Below are positions 15,564 to 24,818 of a stretch of 27,156 bases of DNA, piece after piece; the stretch's first letter is position 1; each line of letters opens with the position of its first letter. A program made the translations under genes and the position numbers. The notes beneath the pieces are model-generated. The model saw nothing but the letters and a program-made list of their open reading frames with translations. It was not told the origin of the DNA and did no database searches. This DNA comes from Isotricha intestinalis (Eukaryota; Ciliophora; Litostomatea; Vestibuliferida; Isotrichidae): the NCBI GenBank assembly GCA_023807065.1, contig JAJJLU010003856.1:1-27156 (forward strand). The letters are read 5' to 3'.

Positions 15564-18200
15564 ATGGAAAATAAAAATCCTAAAGACAAACAAAATTCAT
15601 ATAAATTTTCTTCATCTTATTTGACTCGTCCTTTTTCTTCTTCAGATCAAAGACAAAATAAAAATAATAATGAAATTATAGAAGAAATTCCAGATCCAGA
15701 TATGATAGATAAAAATAATATGACATATTTTAATAATAATAATAATCAAGATTTCAATTATTCAGTTTCAAATATTCAAAAAAATGATGAATCAATGACT
15801 AGTAATGCTTCAATGAATTTCACAAAGAAAGAATTAATGAGTCAATTTAATAATCAGACTAATAATTTAAATATTTCTTCATCAACAATTTCTTCAAAAA
15901 AAAGGAAACCATTTGAAAAATTAAGTTTTCATTCTGATTCTCAAACTTATGTTTCAGAAAAAATAAATAATAATAATATAAATGATCAAACTGAAGACAC
16001 AAAATCAATAACGAATATAAATAATATTATGGATGATAAACCAATAAACATAAGTGATAATAATTTAAATGATATATCTAATATTACTCAAAGTAATATG
16101 AATAAATCACAAATTTCTTTTGATGAAAAAAGTATGATATTATCAAATTATAAATCATTATCAAAAGAAACTTTAGAAAAAGCTAAAAAATTTAATAGTA
16201 ATTATAAAAATTCAACACCTTTTTGGATTAAATTTTTTGAAGATATTCAAAATGATACTTTAAGTGCAAATAGTTCTTATTTTAAATATGATAATAAAAA
16301 TGAATATATTAAAAGTTTAATTGAAATGGTTCAAAGAGATGCAGATATTTATGATGAAATAAATAAAAATAAAAAGAAAAAAGAAGAAACTCAAAATTCA
16401 ATTAAAAAATTATTAGATGAAAGTAAAAAAGAACAAGAAGATATTAAAAATAAAAGTACAACTTCAAATAAAAATAATAATAATCAAAGTACCCAAGAAG
16501 AAAAATCTCAAATTGAATTAGATAACAAATTGAATCAAGTTTTAGATGTTTATAATAAATTGGATGAGAAGAATAAGAAAATATATAATAATGAAAAAGA
16601 TTATGATACTTTTAAAAATATATTAATTACTGGAGGTAAATTTACAAATGAAGAAACAAATAAAAAAAATATACCTGAACAAATAAAAAAATTAGAAAAT
16701 TTAGAATCAATAGATGAAAATGAAGAACAAAAAGATAATAATATTATTAATGAAACTTCAAAACCAAATGAATTTAAAACTATAGATACATTATATTTTG
16801 GAGAAAATTATACATATGAAGATTTAAATTATGATAAAATAGATTTTTATGCTTATGATAAAGATTCAATTAGAAAAATATTAGATTTAGATAGAAGATT
16901 ACATGAAATTGATCCTATAAAATATAATACTTCAATTAATACTGAATTAAAAAAATTACAAGATGAATTTAATAAAGGGAAAAAAGAAAGATTTGAAAAA
17001 ACTCAAAAAGAAATGAGAGAAAAATTTTATAAATATTTAAAAGATCATAAAGAAACTAAAAAAAGTATCTTTGATATTCCAGTGAAAGATGAAACTAAAA
17101 TTAAATATAAAGATTATTTAACTGAATTTCAAGAACAAAAAAAATATAAAAAAGAAATGGAAAATAAATTAAATCAATTAGATGAAAAAATAAAAGATAT
17201 ATATAAAAAAGATCCTAATCAAAATAAATTAAGAGAATTAAAAGAAGAAATGGAAAATTATAGGAAAACTGAAGAATATAAAAAAAAATTTGAGGAAACA
17301 AAAGTTCCAGGTTTATCACAGTTAAAATTATTAACAAATGATATAAAAGAATTTGATAAGAAAAATAAAGAAATTTCGGAGTCATTAAAAGAATTAAGAA
17401 AACAATTAGAAATAGAAAAAGAAAGACAAATAAATAAAGAAGAAGAAGAAAAGTTTAAAAAAGAAATTGTAGAACCATTTATTGAACATCAAAAAGAAAT
17501 AGAAAATTTAGATAAAGATAATAAAATGATGGGAGAAAAAATTAATAAATTAGAAGAAGACAATTTAAAAGAAGAAAATATGTTAAATGAAATACAAAAA
17601 CAATTAAATGAAATAAATAAAGATAAAGATAAATATGAAAAAATGTTTGAAGAAGCTGATAAAATTATGGAAATGAGAGAAGAAGAAAATAAAATTAATG
17701 AAGATAATAAAAATAATATTATTGAAGATGCTGATGAAATTATTAAAAAATATGGTATTAATGAATTAATTGAAGAACAAAAAAGAAATGCAGAAGAAAT
17801 TAAAAATTATGAAAATAATTTAAAAATTGCAGAAGATACTTTAAATTCTATTAAAAAAATTAATGATGAAAATGATGAACTAATTAATAAACAATTTATG
17901 TCTCCTGAAGAATTTTGTAAAGTTCCTAATGAAATTAAAGATTATTTTGCAGAAAAAGAAAAAGAAGAAGAAGAAAGGAAAAAAAAATTATTGGAGAAAA
18001 TTGAAGAAAAAGAAGAAGAAAATAATTTAGAAATTGAAGATAATCATTATAATATAAATGATAATATTATTGAAAATAAAAATGAAGATAATAATAAAAA
18101 AACCAAAAATATTGAAGAAACTGATGTAAATAATGTAATTACTGAAAATAATGAAAATGCAGAAAATGTGAATAATATTTCAAAGGATAGTCTTGAATAA
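15564..18200 (+). CDS. Large charged coiled-coil protein, unidentified
   Basis: The protein has 878 residues and I recognise no named family. Residues 1-200 are Ser/Asn-rich and probably disordered. A short better-mixed block at about 205-270 (FWIKFFEDIQNDTLSANSSY) and another at about 405-460 (DTLYFGENYTYEDLNYDKID, IRKILDLDRRLHEIDPIKYN) may be folded contact sites. From about 465 to 850 the sequence is dominated by Glu, Lys, Asn and Leu at heptad-like spacing, typical of long coiled coils such as those in basal-body, rootlet or axonemal linker proteins. There is no signal peptide or membrane segment. The start has an A at -3. A structural cytoskeletal role is inferred from composition only. 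Confidence 0.75.
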   Translation: MENKNPKDKQNSYKFSSSYLTRPFSSSDQRQNKNNNEIIEEIPDPDMIDKNNMTYFNNNNNQDFNYSVSNIQKNDESMTSNASMNFTKKELMSQFNNQTNNLNISSSTISSKKRKPFEKLSFHSDSQTYVSEKINNNNINDQTEDTKSITNINNIMDDKPINISDNNLNDISNITQSNMNKSQISFDEKSMILSNYKSLSKETLEKAKKFNSNYKNSTPFWIKFFEDIQNDTLSANSSYFKYDNKNEYIKSLIEMVQRDADIYDEINKNKKKKEETQNSIKKLLDESKKEQEDIKNKSTTSNKNNNNQSTQEEKSQIELDNKLNQVLDVYNKLDEKNKKIYNNEKDYDTFKNILITGGKFTNEETNKKNIPEQIKKLENLESIDENEEQKDNNIINETSKPNEFKTIDTLYFGENYTYEDLNYDKIDFYAYDKDSIRKILDLDRRLHEIDPIKYNTSINTELKKLQDEFNKGKKERFEKTQKEMREKFYKYLKDHKETKKSIFDIPVKDETKIKYKDYLTEFQEQKKYKKEMENKLNQLDEKIKDIYKKDPNQNKLRELKEEMENYRKTEEYKKKFEETKVPGLSQLKLLTNDIKEFDKKNKEISESLKELRKQLEIEKERQINKEEEEKFKKEIVEPFIEHQKEIENLDKDNKMMGEKINKLEEDNLKEENMLNEIQKQLNEINKDKDKYEKMFEEADKIMEMREEENKINEDNKNNIIEDADEIIKKYGINELIEEQKRNAEEIKNYENNLKIAEDTLNSIKKINDENDELINKQFMSPEEFCKVPNEIKDYFAEKEKEEEERKKKLLEKIEEKEEENNLEIEDNHYNINDNIIENKNEDNNKKTKNIEETDVNNVITENNENAENVNNISKDSLE

Positions 18201-18266
18201 AATTTAAAATTTATAAAATTAAAATAAAATTAAATAATTATTTTTAAATAAATATAAAAATAGAAA

Positions 18267-20255
18267 ATGAAAAAAGGAAAAGCAAATTCATCTAAAAATA
18301 TGAAAATAAAAAACCAAAAAAATGATATACAAAAAGTGAATCAACCAAAAAAAAAATCAAACCTTGAAAGTAATAGTAAATTAAAATGTATATTTTGTCT
18401 TCATAATCCAACAACAAATGTAATAGAAGAAAAAGAAAATAATAATATAAGTAAAGACTTTTATAATTTTGAAGGATGTTCAGATATAATTTGTATAAAT
18501 TGTATAGGAAGATTATTATTTACAAAGGACTTAAATTTAATACCAACAAATGATATGTTATCATTAAGTTGTTCATGTACTAAAGGTCAATTAAATTTAT
18601 CAATAAATGAAATAGAAAAAATTACAATAAAAATTAATTTACCTCCTTCAGAGATTATATGTGAAAAACATAATTTAAAATCATATGAATATTGTTTAGA
18701 TTGTAAAAAATGGTTATGTGAAAAATGTGAAGAAAGTCATTCAGATTTATTTAATAATCATCATATTTCAAAAGAAGAACCTCCTAATACAGATACTTGT
18801 CCTTTTCATCCTAATTGTTATTTAGATAGATTATGTAAAAATTGTAATAAACAAATATGTCATTTATGTAGTTTAGAAGGTAATCAACATTATTCTCATT
18901 TTACTATTTCTTTTGAAGATTTAAAAAAAAAAATTGTTGAAAATGTTAATAATATGAAATATAATAATTTTAATGATTATTGTAATTATTTAAATCAAAT
19001 TGATAATGAATATCAATTGAAATATAATAATATTATTGAAGATTATAATATGAAAATAAATAATTTAATTGAAAGTATTAATGAAGCTAAAAATAAGTTT
19101 CTTGAAAATATGGAAAAGAAAAAAACAGAAAAAGATATTTTATTAAAAATAATGAAAAATTTATATAAATTTTTTTATAGTGAATATTCAAAAATTCCAA
19201 CTAGTGTAGATTATCCAGTTTTGTGTATGTATCAAATATTAAATTGTGAATTAATTCGTTTTGAAATTGAAAATCCAAATGAATCAAATTTATATTTAAG
19301 TAAAATTATAAAAGAAATTGAAAATATAAATCATAGTGATTTATGTAAAACAAATTATCAATTTTCATTAAAAAATTTTAAAATTAAAAATTCTTTAAAC
19401 AATCATACTCATTTTGTCAATTCATTATGTACTTTAAAAGATGGAAGACTTGTTTCAGGAAGTGAAGATAAATCAATTATTATTTGGAATTTAGAATTAA
19501 CAAAACCAGATATAATAATAAAAGATAATATTTATCCTATTAAAATTGTTAAATTATTAAATGATGGCAAATTAATTTGTGGTTCTTATAAAGAAATGAG
19601 AATTTATAATGATTCATTTAATTGTATTAATATTTTAAAAGATATTAGTAATAATGTTTGTGATATTATAAATTTAGATGATGGAAAATTAATTTGTGGT
19701 TCTTTCAAAGAAATTAGAATTTATCCTATTCAATGGGATAATTTATATAATGAATGTAAAGTTATTAAAAATCATTCATCATGGGTTAATTGCTTATTAA
19801 AAATCAATTCTAAATTTTTTGCTTCTGGAGGTGATGATAAACAGATTTTTATTTATGATAATAATATTAAATGTATAAGAAATATAAATTTTGATAGTAA
19901 GATAACTACTTTTTGTAATTATATTAATGATATTATTGATAATGATTCTACTAATAAATTTTTAATTGGTGATGATATTGGGAATATATATAAATATAAT
20001 TATTCAAATAATTCTTTTGAAATTATAAGTGAAGGACAGCATAAAAATAAAATTAGATGTATTATCCCTTTATTTGGTAATAATTATGCTTCCTCAGCTT
20101 CAGATAGTAAAATTATTATAAGGGATAATAAATTTTCTCCTATCCAAGCTTTAATTAGTAAAGATAATAATAAAGGAATTAATACATTAACTCAAATGTT
20201 TAATGGATCTCTTATTTCAGGAGGAGATGATTTTAAAATAAATATATTTGAATAA
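18267..20255 (+). CDS. RING-like / double B-box / WD40 protein
   Basis: The protein has 662 residues and starts 66 bp after the preceding stop on the same strand. A basic N-terminus is followed by a Cys-rich RING-like cluster (C41, C44, C71, C76, C79, C102, C104). Two B-boxes follow: about 132-166 (C132, H135, C143, C146, C151, C154 and His) and about 178-211 (C178, H181, C190, C193, C198, C201, H208, H211). A helical coiled-coil region covers about 215-300, and a C-terminal WD40 propeller covers about 378-662 (GRLVSGSEDKSIIIWNL, KFFASGGDDKQIFIYD, GSLISGGDDFKINIFE). The layout is TRIM-like with a WD40 in the substrate-binding position, so a ubiquitin-ligase role is plausible. The RING spacing is irregular, so E2 binding is uncertain. 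Confidence 0.82.
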   Translation: MKKGKANSSKNMKIKNQKNDIQKVNQPKKKSNLESNSKLKCIFCLHNPTTNVIEEKENNNISKDFYNFEGCSDIICINCIGRLLFTKDLNLIPTNDMLSLSCSCTKGQLNLSINEIEKITIKINLPPSEIICEKHNLKSYEYCLDCKKWLCEKCEESHSDLFNNHHISKEEPPNTDTCPFHPNCYLDRLCKNCNKQICHLCSLEGNQHYSHFTISFEDLKKKIVENVNNMKYNNFNDYCNYLNQIDNEYQLKYNNIIEDYNMKINNLIESINEAKNKFLENMEKKKTEKDILLKIMKNLYKFFYSEYSKIPTSVDYPVLCMYQILNCELIRFEIENPNESNLYLSKIIKEIENINHSDLCKTNYQFSLKNFKIKNSLNNHTHFVNSLCTLKDGRLVSGSEDKSIIIWNLELTKPDIIIKDNIYPIKIVKLLNDGKLICGSYKEMRIYNDSFNCINILKDISNNVCDIINLDDGKLICGSFKEIRIYPIQWDNLYNECKVIKNHSSWVNCLLKINSKFFASGGDDKQIFIYDNNIKCIRNINFDSKITTFCNYINDIIDNDSTNKFLIGDDIGNIYKYNYSNNSFEIISEGQHKNKIRCIIPLFGNNYASSASDSKIIIRDNKFSPIQALISKDNNKGINTLTQMFNGSLISGGDDFKINIFE

Positions 20256-20415
20256 ATAAAAAAAGAGATAAAAATAAGATTTATTTAATTTAAACTTCAT
20301 AAATTTCAAAAAAATAAGGAATGTAATTGATATTAAATGAAAACATTATATTTATTTATAAAAAATAATAATTTATTACAGTCTTATATATAATAAAATA
20401 TAAAAATATAAAAAA

Positions 20416-21744
20416 ATGTCAACAGAGAAAAAGGAGAAAGATCCAAAAGATTATCCATTAAGAGTTGCATTTATTCATCCAGATTTAGGAATAGGAGGAG
20501 CAGAACAATTAGTAGTTAACTTAGCATTAACTTGTAAAAAATTAGGATGGTATACAACATTATTTACACCAAGTTATGATCCAAAAAGAGCTTTTTCACA
20601 AACAAAAGATGGAACATTAAAAGTTGAAGTTCATGGTAATATTTTCCCAAGATTAATTTTTGGTAAAATGCATGCTTTTTGTGAATATATGAGAGTCTTT
20701 TTTTGTGCTTTATGGCTTTTATTTTTTGGAGGCAAATTTGATTTAGTTATTGTTGACCAAATACCTTTTCCAATTCCTTTATTAAATATTAGATTTAAAA
20801 CTTTATTTTATTGTCATCATCCGGATAAAGTTTTATGTACTGAAAGAAATGGAATTTTAAAAAAAATTTATCGATTTTTTATTGATATGCTTGAAGAATT
20901 TACAATGGCTTTTTCACATAGTATTGTTGTTAACTCTTTATATACCAGAAAAATATTTTTGGAAAATTTTCATTTATTAAAAAGAATAAAAAATTTACCT
21001 AATGTTATTTACCCTTGTATTGATTTACATACATATGATACAGATACAAAAATAAAAAAAGAGGATATCTTAAAAATAAAGGGATTAGAAAGTTTAAAAG
21101 ACAAAGATATAAATAACATGAAAGTAATAGTATCATTAAATAGATATGAAAGAAAAAAGAATTTAGATCTTGCTGTATTAAGTTATATAAATTATATGGA
21201 AAGATATCAAAAAGAAAAGCCAGATTCTTCATGTTTAATTATAGCAGGAGGTTATGATACATTCTTGACAGAAAATATAGAAGTATTCAATAAATTAAAT
21301 TCATATATAGATACAGAAGAAAAAAAAAAATTAAATATATTTTTCTTGAAAAATATAGAAAATAATGAAAGAAGCATCTTATTTAGGACAGCAAATATTG
21401 TATTATACACTCCTAAATTTGAACATTTTGGAATAGTTCCAGTAGAATCAATGTATTGTGGTGCTTGGGTTCTTGCAAGTAAAACTGGTGGTCCAATGGA
21501 AAGTGTTATTGATGGTAAAACTGGTCATTTATTAGATAATGAAGAACCTGAAAAATGGGCCGATAAAATTAATGAGATGTTAAGTAATGATAAATTCTTT
21601 GATAATACTTCCATGAATAATGATGATTTAAGAAATGTTTTAAATCAACATGTTCAAGAAAATTTCTCTTTGAAAACTATGGAAAAAGATTTGTTCAATG
21701 AAGTTCAAGAAATTTTTAAAGGAAAAAAATTAAAAAGTGATTAA
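20416..21744 (+). CDS. ALG2: Alpha-1,3/1,6-mannosyltransferase ALG2 (N-glycan precursor assembly)
   Basis: The 442-residue GT4 glycosyltransferase begins RVAFIHPDLGIGGAEQLVVN (the human protein has LFLHPDLGVGGAERLV). It keeps the ALG2-specific FDLVIVDQIPFPIPLL, LFYCHHPD and VNSLYTRKIF segments. The C-terminal GT-B half has the nucleotide-sugar site EHFGIVPVESM (the E-x7-E motif) followed by SKTGGPMESV. ALG2 adds the second and third mannose from GDP-mannose to the dolichol-linked oligosaccharide on the cytosolic face of the ER. A hydrophobic stretch near residues 95-115 (VFFCALWLLFFGG) fits the membrane-binding helix seen in the family. The length is close to that of fungal and animal ALG2. 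The assignment is confident, and the organism is therefore expected to make mannose-containing lipid-linked glycans. Confidence 0.93.
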   Translation: MSTEKKEKDPKDYPLRVAFIHPDLGIGGAEQLVVNLALTCKKLGWYTTLFTPSYDPKRAFSQTKDGTLKVEVHGNIFPRLIFGKMHAFCEYMRVFFCALWLLFFGGKFDLVIVDQIPFPIPLLNIRFKTLFYCHHPDKVLCTERNGILKKIYRFFIDMLEEFTMAFSHSIVVNSLYTRKIFLENFHLLKRIKNLPNVIYPCIDLHTYDTDTKIKKEDILKIKGLESLKDKDINNMKVIVSLNRYERKKNLDLAVLSYINYMERYQKEKPDSSCLIIAGGYDTFLTENIEVFNKLNSYIDTEEKKKLNIFFLKNIENNERSILFRTANIVLYTPKFEHFGIVPVESMYCGAWVLASKTGGPMESVIDGKTGHLLDNEEPEKWADKINEMLSNDKFFDNTSMNNDDLRNVLNQHVQENFSLKTMEKDLFNEVQEIFKGKKLKSD

Positions 21745-21972
21745 TTTTAATTTAATTATAAATAATTTTATTTAAAACATGAAATGATAGAGAGTTAATA
21801 TTAAGAAAATTTTCAAGATGGGTTTTTATTATTTGAAAATTGATAAATTTTTAAATTCTTATTTTTTTTTTAATGATTATATCAAAAAAAATATTTAATA
21901 AAAAAAAATATATAAATCTCACAATAAACAATTTTCAATAAAAAATAATAAAATAAAAAACAAATAACAAAA

Positions 21973-22875
21973 ATGAAAATAGACGTTGACAATATATTAG
22001 AGAGACTTTTAGCAGTTCGTGGGAATAAGCCAGGAAAGACTGTAGACTTAAAAGAAGAAGAAATAAAATATCTAATTGACAAATCACTTCCCTTATTCAA
22101 AGAGGCAAAAATGTTAATTGAATTAGAAGCTCCTCTTCGAGTATGTGGTGACATTCATGGACAATATTATGATCTTTTAAGAATCTTTGAACACTGTGGT
22201 TATCCTGGAGAATACAATTATCTTTTTTTAGGAGATTATGTTGATAGAGGGAAACAATCAATTGAATCCATTTGCCTTTTATTAACATATAAAATTAAAT
22301 ATCCAAATAAAGTCCATTTACTTAGAGGAAATCATGAATCTAGTGTCACCAATAGAATTTATGGTTTTTATGATGAATGCAAAAGAAGATATAATGTTAG
22401 ATTATGGAGAAATTTCACTGAATTATTTAATTTTCTACCTGTCGCTGCTTTAATTGATGAAAAAATTCTTTGTATGCATGGTGGATTAAGTCCTGATTTA
22501 AGAAATTTTTCTTCTATTAATGAAATTTCTCGTCCTACTGATATTCCTGATTCTGGTTTATTGTGTGATTTACTTTGGAGTGATCCTGATAAAGATGTTT
22601 TAGAATTTGATGAAAATGATAGAGGAGTTTCTGTTGTTTTTGGAGAAAAAATTGTTCAGGAATTTAATAGGAAAAATGATTTAGACTTAATTATTAGAGC
22701 TCATCAAGTAGTTGATGATGGTTATGAATTTTTTGCTCAAAGACAGTTAATTACTATTTTCTCTGCTCCAAATTATTGTGGGGAATTTGATAATTCTGCT
22801 GGTATTATGATTATTGATGATGCTTTAACTTGCTCTCTTAAGGTCTTGAGACCTGTTGAAAATTTGAAAAAATAA
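21973..22875 (+). CDS. PP1: Protein phosphatase PP1 catalytic subunit
   Basis: The protein has 300 residues with every PPP motif intact: GDIHGQ (D60, H62), GDYVDRG (D88, D91, R92), RGNHE (N120, H121), CMHGGLSPD (H169), the RGVS arginine, and RAHQVV (H244). Residue numbers run four below those of human PP1. It is the broad Ser/Thr phosphatase that works through regulatory subunits, and [12 protein letters not shown] identifies the PP1 group rather than PP2A. It ends at [10 protein letters not shown], so the animal and fungal C-terminal tail with the TPPR Cdk site is absent. Codons in the first 60 residues include more C-ending ones than neighbouring genes, consistent with high expression. The assignment is very secure. 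Confidence 0.97.
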   Translation: MKIDVDNILERLLAVRGNKPGKTVDLKEEEIKYLIDKSLPLFKEAKMLIELEAPLRVCGDIHGQYYDLLRIFEHCGYPGEYNYLFLGDYVDRGKQSIESICLLLTYKIKYPNKVHLLRGNHESSVTNRIYGFYDECKRRYNVRLWRNFTELFNFLPVAALIDEKILCMHGGLSPDLRNFSSINEISRPTDIPDSGLLCDLLWSDPDKDVLEFDENDRGVSVVFGEKIVQEFNRKNDLDLIIRAHQVVDDGYEFFAQRQLITIFSAPNYCGEFDNSAGIMIIDDALTCSLKVLRPVENLKK

Positions 22876-23185
22876 TTTTTTTGTTCGTTTAATTTGTTTA
22901 TGTATGATTTATGATTTATTTAGCTTCAAAGAAAGGTTTAAATAAAATAAGTAATTTTATTTTTTATAAATTAATATAAAAACAATACAATTTAAATAAT
23001 GTGTTTATTCAATTACTTAATTTCTTTATCTATTTGTATTAGATAATATATTTGTATAGAAATAATAAATATATAAATAGATTGAGTTGCTGAATTAGAT
23101 CATGCATTTTAATGAAAAAAACTTTTTCAAAATTATTTATTTAATAACTTTTAATTATTTATTGAATTTATTCATTATAAAACAA
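22876..23185. other. Intergenic spacer between convergent genes; nothing recognised
   Basis: These 310 bp separate the PP1 stop from the alpha-amylase stop on the other strand. The sequence is A/T-rich with many AATAAA-like strings, as expected for two facing 3' flanks. I see no open frame, repeat or structured RNA in it. Confidence 0.6.
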
Positions 23186-24529
23186 TTATTTTTTAACATA
23201 AACTTTAGGATCTTGACCCATATTAACATTAATGGCACCTCCAGAAACATAAACACAGTCAGAAGGATTTAAAGCATCACATAATTGAGTTCCTTCAGAG
23301 AATTGATGATAAGTTATACTTCTACTACAACTTTCTCCTCTTGTTACACATACTAAAACATCACCTCTTGTAAAAGCATAAAATACATCATCAGCATATC
23401 TTTGGATTAATTCTTTTTCATAAGTTTTTTTCTCTTTTCTTACTTTATTTGCAGCGCCAAGAGCTTTATATAAATCACTGCTTCTATCCATATTATTCCA
23501 TAAAACTTCTCTGTTATTAGGATCTGCACCTCCAGCAAAGTATTGTTCTCCTCCATAATAATAAACAGGAATACCTTCATAGAAAATTGAGAAAATTGAA
23601 GCATTTTTGAATTTTTTCCTGTCTCCACACATATTTAAGAATCTTGGATTATCATGATTTTCAACAAAGACTCCTAATATAGAAGGATCTGGGAATATTT
23701 TTCTTGTATTGAACCAATAATTTTCAATATTTCTCATTGAACCACAAAATGAGTCTTTAATTGTGTAATATAAAGGATAATTGAAAAGTGAATCAACATG
23801 ACCTTGATATCCAGCAACATAAGAAGGATTTCCATTAAAAACTTCACCTAATTGGAAGACTCCAGATGAGGCTGCAAATTTATCCCAAAACCATTTAGGA
23901 ACTTCAGGAATAGTATCAATTCTAATACCATCAAAATTATATTTTTGAACTATATCATGAACCCATTCATATAATTTATTTGCAACCCATTCATTTTCTT
24001 GTTTTAAATCGGGTAAATCACATAATCTACAATTTTCAACCATCCATTGATTATTCCAATCTGTGATTTGGCATGCATCATGATAATGATCAGCAGAATT
24101 GAAAGGTGTGATTCTTTGGAAATCAAATCCAACTGGAGCAACATGATTTCCTACAACATCAACCATAACCCAAATATCTCTTTTATGACATTCTGTTATT
24201 AAATCAATTAAATCTTGTTCGCTTCCAAAATTTTGATTTAATTTATATAAATTTGTTAAATGATATCCATGATATGCACCATCACTATTTTCTACTATTG
24301 GAGAAATCCAAATTGCATCAAATCCCATCCCTTGAATATAATCTAAATTTTTTTTTAGTCCTTTATATGTTCCTCCACAATAGTTTCCTAAGTTACAATT
24401 GACTGGAGAATTATTATCATTTGAAAAACGATCTGTCAATACTTGATATATAGCACGTCCTCTCCATTCATCTTTTGAATGACCACAAAATGATAATGAA
24501 ATTAAGGTAAGAATTAGTAAGGATTTCAT
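23186..24529 (-). CDS. Secreted alpha-amylase, GH13 (Taka-amylase type)
   Basis: The protein has 447 residues. Residues 1-16 form a classic signal peptide (MKSLLILTLISLSFCG), and the mature part begins near DEWRGRAIYQVLTDRFS. The GH13 regions are complete: DVVGNH (124-129), GIRIDT with nucleophile D205, GEVFNG with acid/base E229, and FVENHDNP with D293. The GTYKG...LDYIQGMGFDAIWISP and GGADPNNRE segments match Aspergillus Taka-amylase closely, including conserved Cys positions. The enzyme hydrolyses internal alpha-1,4 bonds of starch or glycogen and should enter the secretory route, for example to food vacuoles or the medium. It has a short C-terminal beta domain but no starch-binding module. 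Base composition matches the neighbours, so any lateral origin would be old. Confidence 0.95.
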   Translation of the reverse strand: MKSLLILTLISLSFCGHSKDEWRGRAIYQVLTDRFSNDNNSPVNCNLGNYCGGTYKGLKKNLDYIQGMGFDAIWISPIVENSDGAYHGYHLTNLYKLNQNFGSEQDLIDLITECHKRDIWVMVDVVGNHVAPVGFDFQRITPFNSADHYHDACQITDWNNQWMVENCRLCDLPDLKQENEWVANKLYEWVHDIVQKYNFDGIRIDTIPEVPKWFWDKFAASSGVFQLGEVFNGNPSYVAGYQGHVDSLFNYPLYYTIKDSFCGSMRNIENYWFNTRKIFPDPSILGVFVENHDNPRFLNMCGDRKKFKNASIFSIFYEGIPVYYYGGEQYFAGGADPNNREVLWNNMDRSSDLYKALGAANKVRKEKKTYEKELIQRYADDVFYAFTRGDVLVCVTRGESCSRSITYHQFSEGTQLCDALNPSDCVYVSGGAINVNMGQDPKVYVKK

Positions 24530-24699
24530 TTTGATTTAATTATTTTAATATATTCAGCTTTTATTCTAAAAATTAATTATTTTCTTATTTTTTTTATTAT
24601 TTTCTTATTGATTTTGATGTATTTTATTATTTTTATATTTTATTTAATAAATTTTTATTATAATTTATATAATTAAAATAAATGAAAATTTATACCTAA

Positions 24700-24771
24700 T
24701 TTTTTGGCTTATTAATGCAAATAAATAATTATGTATTTATAATAAATTAACATATTTTATAAGCCAAAAAA
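24700..24771. repeat. 13-bp perfect inverted repeat with 46-nt loop
   Basis: The arms TTTTTTGGCTTAT (24700-24712) and ATAAGCCAAAAAA (24759-24771) are exact reverse complements around an A/T-only loop. They sit in the 289-bp spacer upstream of the amylase start and downstream of the CDPK stop. The GGCTTAT core is not explained by base composition. The repeat could be a hairpin in the CDPK 3' UTR, a small element with terminal inverted repeats, or a regulatory site. Confidence 0.6.
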
Positions 24772-24818
24772 ATATATTATTAATACCATAAAATAATTTA
24801 TTGGTGATTTAATCGAGT

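Noticed and set aside
21882..22288. Antisense open frames opposite the start of PP1
   Set aside because: They overlap a fully conserved PP1 sequence and have no recognisable domain.
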